From Variovorax sp. TBS-050B (GTDB lineage: Bacteria; Pseudomonadota; Gammaproteobacteria; Burkholderiales; Burkholderiaceae_C), in contig NZ_JARXYR010000002.1 of NCBI RefSeq assembly GCF_029893635.1, positions 186,001 through 250,000 on the forward strand: a stretch of 64,000 nucleotides of DNA. The letters run 5' to 3'. Positions 59,726 to 64,000 of the stretch are shown here, piece after piece; the stretch's first letter is position 1, and every line of letters starts with the position of its first letter. The notes below the pieces were generated by a model. The model saw only the letters and a list, made by a program, of their open reading frames with translations, was not told where the DNA came from and did no database searches. The translations under genes were made by a program, and so were the position numbers.

Positions 59726-60166
59726 ATGACGAACTTCCCACTGCCACGCGGGCCGCGCATGCGCTGCGCCGCCCTGCTCCTCGCGTCGCCGCTGGCGGCG
59801 CTCGCCGCCGAGCTGACCCTGCGCGTGACCGACGGCCCGGCCGCCGAGGCGACGCTCTACGCTGCGCTGTACGACAGCGCCGAGACCTTTGCCGGCGGCG
59901 GCAAGCCGGTGGCCACGCAGATCGCGCCGCTGCGCGAAGGCTCGGCGCAGCTGCGCTTTCCGAATCTTGCGCCGGGGCACTACGCGCTGCGCGTGTTCGC
60001 CGACGAGAACGGCAACGGCCAGCTCGACACCAACCCGATGGGCCTGCCGCTCGAGCGCTACGGCTTCTCGAACGACGCCAGGGGCAACCGCGGCGCGCCA
60101 GCCTTCGAGGCCGCCGCGCTGCAGATCGACACGGCCGATCGCTCGGCCGTGATCCGCCTGCGCTGA
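59726..60166 (+). CDS. DUF2141 domain protein, probably secreted
   Basis: This 146-residue protein has a basic N terminus and a hydrophobic segment (CAALLLASPLAALAAE) that should be a signal peptide; the start at 59726 or a later ATG at 59759 both keep it. The mature part is a beta-rich domain with LYAALYDSAETFAGG, GHYALRVFADENGNGQLD (a Ca-binding-like D-x-N-x-N-x-x-L-D run) and NPMGLPLERYGFSNDARG, the DUF2141 signature. DUF2141 genes are often near carotenoid genes, and here the next gene, 11 bases on, is a carotenoid-oxygenase-family gene. No function is known. Confidence 0.88.
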   Translation: MTNFPLPRGPRMRCAALLLASPLAALAAELTLRVTDGPAAEATLYAALYDSAETFAGGGKPVATQIAPLREGSAQLRFPNLAPGHYALRVFADENGNGQLDTNPMGLPLERYGFSNDARGNRGAPAFEAAALQIDTADRSAVIRLR

Positions 60167-60177
60167 GGAGGTCCGCC

Positions 60178-61686
60178 ATGACCATCACCCAGCGACGCGA
60201 ACTGCTGCGCGGCCTGCTCGCCGCCGGCGTCCTTCCCTGGCTGCCCGCGCTCGCGCGCGCCGCGGCGCCGAAGGACGACTGGCAGGCCGAGTTCGAGGCC
60301 GCCCAGGTGCCCTGGAAATCGGGCTTCGCCACGCCCCGGGCCGACCTGCCGCCGGTGCGCGCCAGCGTGCGCGGCCGCTTTCCCGATGCGGTCGCGGGCA
60401 CGCTGCTGCGCAACGGGCCCGCGGGCCACGACCTCGGCGGCGAGCGCTACCACCACTGGTTCGACGGCGACGGCATGGTGCAGCGCTTCACGATCGCAGG
60501 CCGCGAGGTGCTGCACGAGGGCCGCTACGTCGCCACGCCCAAGCGCGTGGCCGAACTGCGTGCCGGCCGCCGGCTCGCCGAGGCCTTCGGCACCCTGCCG
60601 CCGGGCGCGGAACCGCCGCCTTCGCCCGACAGCATCAACGTGGCCAACACCAGCCTCCTGCGGCTTGCGGGCGAACTGCTCGCGCTGTGGGAAGGCGGCT
60701 CGGCCGTGCGGCTCGACGCCCGCACGCTCGACACGCTGGGCTTCAAGACCTGGCGGCCCGACCTCGCGGGCATGCCGTTCTCGGCCCATCCGCGCGTGGA
60801 CCCCGACGGCACGGTCTGGAACTTCGGCATCGGCTCGGGCCAGGGCCTGCTCGCGCTCTACGAGATCGCGCCCGACGGCGCGCTGCGCCGCGCCGATGCC
60901 ATCCTCGTGCCCGATCTGCCGATGATCCACGACTTCGCGGTGACTGCACGGCACCTCGTGTTCCTGATGCCGCCGCTGGTCTACGACGCGAAGCGCAAGG
61001 AGGCCGGCGCGAGCTTCCTCGATGCGCACGTCTGGCGGCCCGAGCTCGGCATGCGCGTGCTCGTGGTCGAGAAGAAGGACTGGACGCGCCGCCGCATGCT
61101 CGCGCTGCCCGCCGGCTTCCTGTTCCACGTCGGCAATGCGTGGGAGGAAGAGACGCCGGCAGGCACGCGCATCCACGTCGACTACGTGCGCTCCGACACC
61201 GCCGACACGGTCTTCACCACCAGCCGCGAACTCATGCGCGCACGCTGGGTGCAGCGCCCGGTGCCGCAACTGACCACGGTCAGGCTGGACCTCGGCACCG
61301 GCCGCGCCACGCAGGCCGCGCTGCCCGTCGACGCCGAGTTCCCGCGCATCGATCCGCGCCGCACCGGCCTGCGCCACCGCCATGTGATCCACGCGAGCCG
61401 CAGCCTGCCGGGCCGCCCCGGCTTCAGCGCCATCGCACGCACCGACGTCGAGACCGGCCGCAGCCAGCAGCACGGCTACGGCGCGCAGGCCATCGTCGAA
61501 GAACACGTCTTCGTGCCCGACGGCACCGGACCCGGCTGGGTGCTCGGCACGGCGCTCGACTTCGGGCGGCAGAAGACGCTGCTGTCGTGCTTCGCGGCCG
61601 ATGCGCTGGGCGCCGGGCCGGTGGCGCAGGCCACGCTGCCGTATGCGCTGCCGCTGGGGCTGCATGGGGTGTTCGCGGCGGCTTGA
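60178..61686 (+). CDS. Exported carotenoid oxygenase family protein
   Basis: This 502-residue protein is a member of the retinal-pigment-epithelial/carotenoid cleavage dioxygenase family. Four iron-ligand histidines are in the expected places: H204 (SAHPRVD), H251 (MIHDFAVT), H317 (LFHVGNAW) and H496 (GLHGVFAA). The N terminus TQRRELLRGLLAAGVLPWLP resembles a twin-arginine signal, so export after folding is likely. The N-terminal blade has RGRFPDAVAGTLLRNGPAGH. The substrate could be a carotenoid, an apocarotenoid or a lignin-type stilbene. It is paired with the DUF2141 gene. No other carotenoid genes are in the window. Confidence 0.88.
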   Translation: MTITQRRELLRGLLAAGVLPWLPALARAAAPKDDWQAEFEAAQVPWKSGFATPRADLPPVRASVRGRFPDAVAGTLLRNGPAGHDLGGERYHHWFDGDGMVQRFTIAGREVLHEGRYVATPKRVAELRAGRRLAEAFGTLPPGAEPPPSPDSINVANTSLLRLAGELLALWEGGSAVRLDARTLDTLGFKTWRPDLAGMPFSAHPRVDPDGTVWNFGIGSGQGLLALYEIAPDGALRRADAILVPDLPMIHDFAVTARHLVFLMPPLVYDAKRKEAGASFLDAHVWRPELGMRVLVVEKKDWTRRRMLALPAGFLFHVGNAWEEETPAGTRIHVDYVRSDTADTVFTTSRELMRARWVQRPVPQLTTVRLDLGTGRATQAALPVDAEFPRIDPRRTGLRHRHVIHASRSLPGRPGFSAIARTDVETGRSQQHGYGAQAIVEEHVFVPDGTGPGWVLGTALDFGRQKTLLSCFAADALGAGPVAQATLPYALPLGLHGVFAAA

Positions 61687-61706
61687 GGGCCGCGGAATGC
61701 GGGAGC

Positions 61707-62609
61707 CTATCCCCCCCACCATCCTTCGGCGAACCGCCCCTGCAGGAAGGCCACGAAGCCCGACACCTTCCCCGGCACCAGCTTGGGCGAAGGAAAGACC
61801 GCGTGGATCTCCTGCTCCGGCAGCGCGTGGTCGGCGAGCACCTCCAGCACCTTGCCCGAGGCCAGCGAATCGCTCGCCACGTAGCGCGGCATCAGCGCAA
61901 TGCCGAGGCCGTCGCGCGCGGCGGCCAGCACGGCCGAGAGGTTGTTGGAGCGGAAGCGGCCCGACACCGGCACCGTGACGGCCTCGCCCCGGGGCGTGTG
62001 CATGCGCCAGAACTCGTCGCCGACCACGCTGCTGTAGACCAGCGCCACGTGCGCGCTCAGGTCCTGCGCGCGCTTCGGCGTGCCGTGCTTCTTGAGATAG
62101 CCGGGCGCGGCCACCATCGCCCAGGGATTGGTGCCGAGGTAGCGCGCGCCGAGCGAGGAATCCGCCAGCTTGCCCATGCGGATCGCCACGTCGATGCCCT
62201 GCGCGATCAGATCGACGTAGCGGTCCTCGAAGCTCAGGTCCAGCTGCACCTGCGGATGCCGGCGCATGTACTCGAGCGCGAGGGGCACCACCACGCGGCG
62301 GCCGAAGGCCACCGAGGTGCCCACGCGCAGCAGGCCCTGCGCCTGCGTCTGGCGCAGCTGCACGATGCTGTCGGCCTCCTCGGCCTCGCGCACGATGGTC
62401 TTGCACTTCTCGTAGTAGAGCGCGCCCGGCTCGGTGAGGCTCACGCCGCGCGTGTTGCGGTTGAGCAGCCGCACCTTGAGCCGCGCCTCGGTGGCCGCGA
62501 CCTGCTTGGTCACCGTGGGCTGGGTGGTGTGGAACTCGCGCGCAGCCTTCGAGAAGCTGCCGGTCTCGACCACGCGCACGAACATCTCCATCGCTAGCAA
62601 TCTGTCCAT
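61707..62609 (-). CDS. LysR family transcriptional regulator
   Basis: This 300-residue regulator has the N-terminal winged helix-turn-helix ([20 protein letters not shown], then [21 protein letters not shown]) and a periplasmic-binding-like effector domain. I chose the ATG at 62609; an in-frame ATG at 62627 is also possible. It is divergent from gcl, with a dyad TATTCC-N5-GGAATA in the shared 111-bp region. Control of gcl and glyoxylate or allantoin-degradation genes is a reasonable inference from this arrangement. It faces the carotenoid-oxygenase gene with a gap of 20 bp. Confidence 0.9.
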   Translation of the reverse strand: MDRLLAMEMFVRVVETGSFSKAAREFHTTQPTVTKQVAATEARLKVRLLNRNTRGVSLTEPGALYYEKCKTIVREAEEADSIVQLRQTQAQGLLRVGTSVAFGRRVVVPLALEYMRRHPQVQLDLSFEDRYVDLIAQGIDVAIRMGKLADSSLGARYLGTNPWAMVAAPGYLKKHGTPKRAQDLSAHVALVYSSVVGDEFWRMHTPRGEAVTVPVSGRFRSNNLSAVLAAARDGLGIALMPRYVASDSLASGKVLEVLADHALPEQEIHAVFPSPKLVPGKVSGFVAFLQGRFAEGWWGG

Positions 62610-62628
62610 GGCCGCCATCGTAGTCACT

Positions 62629-62645
62629 TATTCCAATCCGGAATA
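62629..62645. promoter_or_regulatory. LysR-type dyad in the gcl-regulator intergenic region
   Basis: TATTCC and GGAATA form a perfect six-base inverted repeat with a five-base spacer. The inner bases give the T-N11-A pattern used by LysR regulators. It is 19 bases from the regulator ATG and 75 bases from the gcl ATG. Confidence 0.6.
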
Positions 62646-62720
62646 GGCTTTATGGCCCCTGGCCGTCTTCTTCGCGGCGCCCCGGCTTCCTACAGTGGGC
62701 ACTCCACAAGGAGACAGTTC

Positions 62721-64000
<1,280 letters not shown>

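Overview
The window is about 64 kb of very GC-rich DNA with nearly gap-free coding and strong third-position GC bias. Gene order and protein character point to a betaproteobacterium of the Comamonadaceae, most likely Variovorax or a close relative. Supporting signs are the accD/trpA pairing, the rpoE-mucA-mucB-mucD-lepA-lepB-rnc-era-recO-pdxJ-acpS run, the hemCDXY block divergent from ppc, and short GC-rich intergenic repeats. The genus is an inference. I see no rRNA, tRNA, CRISPR array, prophage or insertion sequence.

Layout. 1-6.3 kb (mostly +): the end of trpA, accD, a dispersed repeat, a YggT-type membrane protein (-), a Lon-substrate-binding-domain protein, lysS, and a coupled pair of an Hsp70-like ATPase and a zinc metallopeptidase. 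6.3-25.8 kb (all -): two large housekeeping blocks. Read in transcription order they are yceD-rpmF-plsX-fabH-fabD-fabG-acpP-fabF (fatty acid synthesis), a small membrane protein, rpoE-rseA-rseB-degP (envelope stress), a 520-bp gap with two terminators, then lepA-lepB-DUF4845-rnc-era-recO-pdxJ-acpS-nagZ. 25.8-28.3 kb (+): maf, an RsmI-like methyltransferase and an MFS transporter. 28.3-31.5 kb (-): an S49 peptidase, a Rieske protein, a HAD phosphatase and rluC. 31.5-35.3 kb (+): a long leader and rne, ending in a bidirectional terminator. 35.4-39.7 kb (-): hemC-hemD-hemX-hemY, with a tandem repeat between hemX and hemY. 39.8-42.6 kb (+): ppc.

Accessory metabolism occupies 42.8-64 kb. A probable hydantoin/allantoin/purine uptake locus (42.8-48.7 kb) has an NCS1 permease, a hydantoin/allantoin-type racemase, a GntR/FCD regulator, an NAD-dependent epimerase, and an NCS2 xanthine/uracil-type permease that shares one uninterrupted frame with the epimerase. 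TGTATACA palindromes precede both permease genes. An aldo/keto reductase follows. A C4-dicarboxylate block then contains dctD-dctB and dctA with a sigma-54 promoter, a membrane GGDEF protein, a small Cys protein, and a second dctA-like permease under its own GntR regulator with two palindromic operator-like sites. The window ends with an AI-2E-family protein, a DUF2141 protein paired with an exported carotenoid-oxygenase-family enzyme, and a LysR regulator divergent from gcl (glyoxylate carboligase, cut by the window edge).

The genes work mostly as known modules: membrane lipid synthesis, envelope stress, heme synthesis, anaplerosis, and C4-dicarboxylate, purine and glyoxylate use. The least explained items are the epimerase-permease read-through frame, the double-terminator gap upstream of lepA, and the DUF2141/carotenoid-oxygenase pair. 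I did not find a clearly new defence or mobile system.
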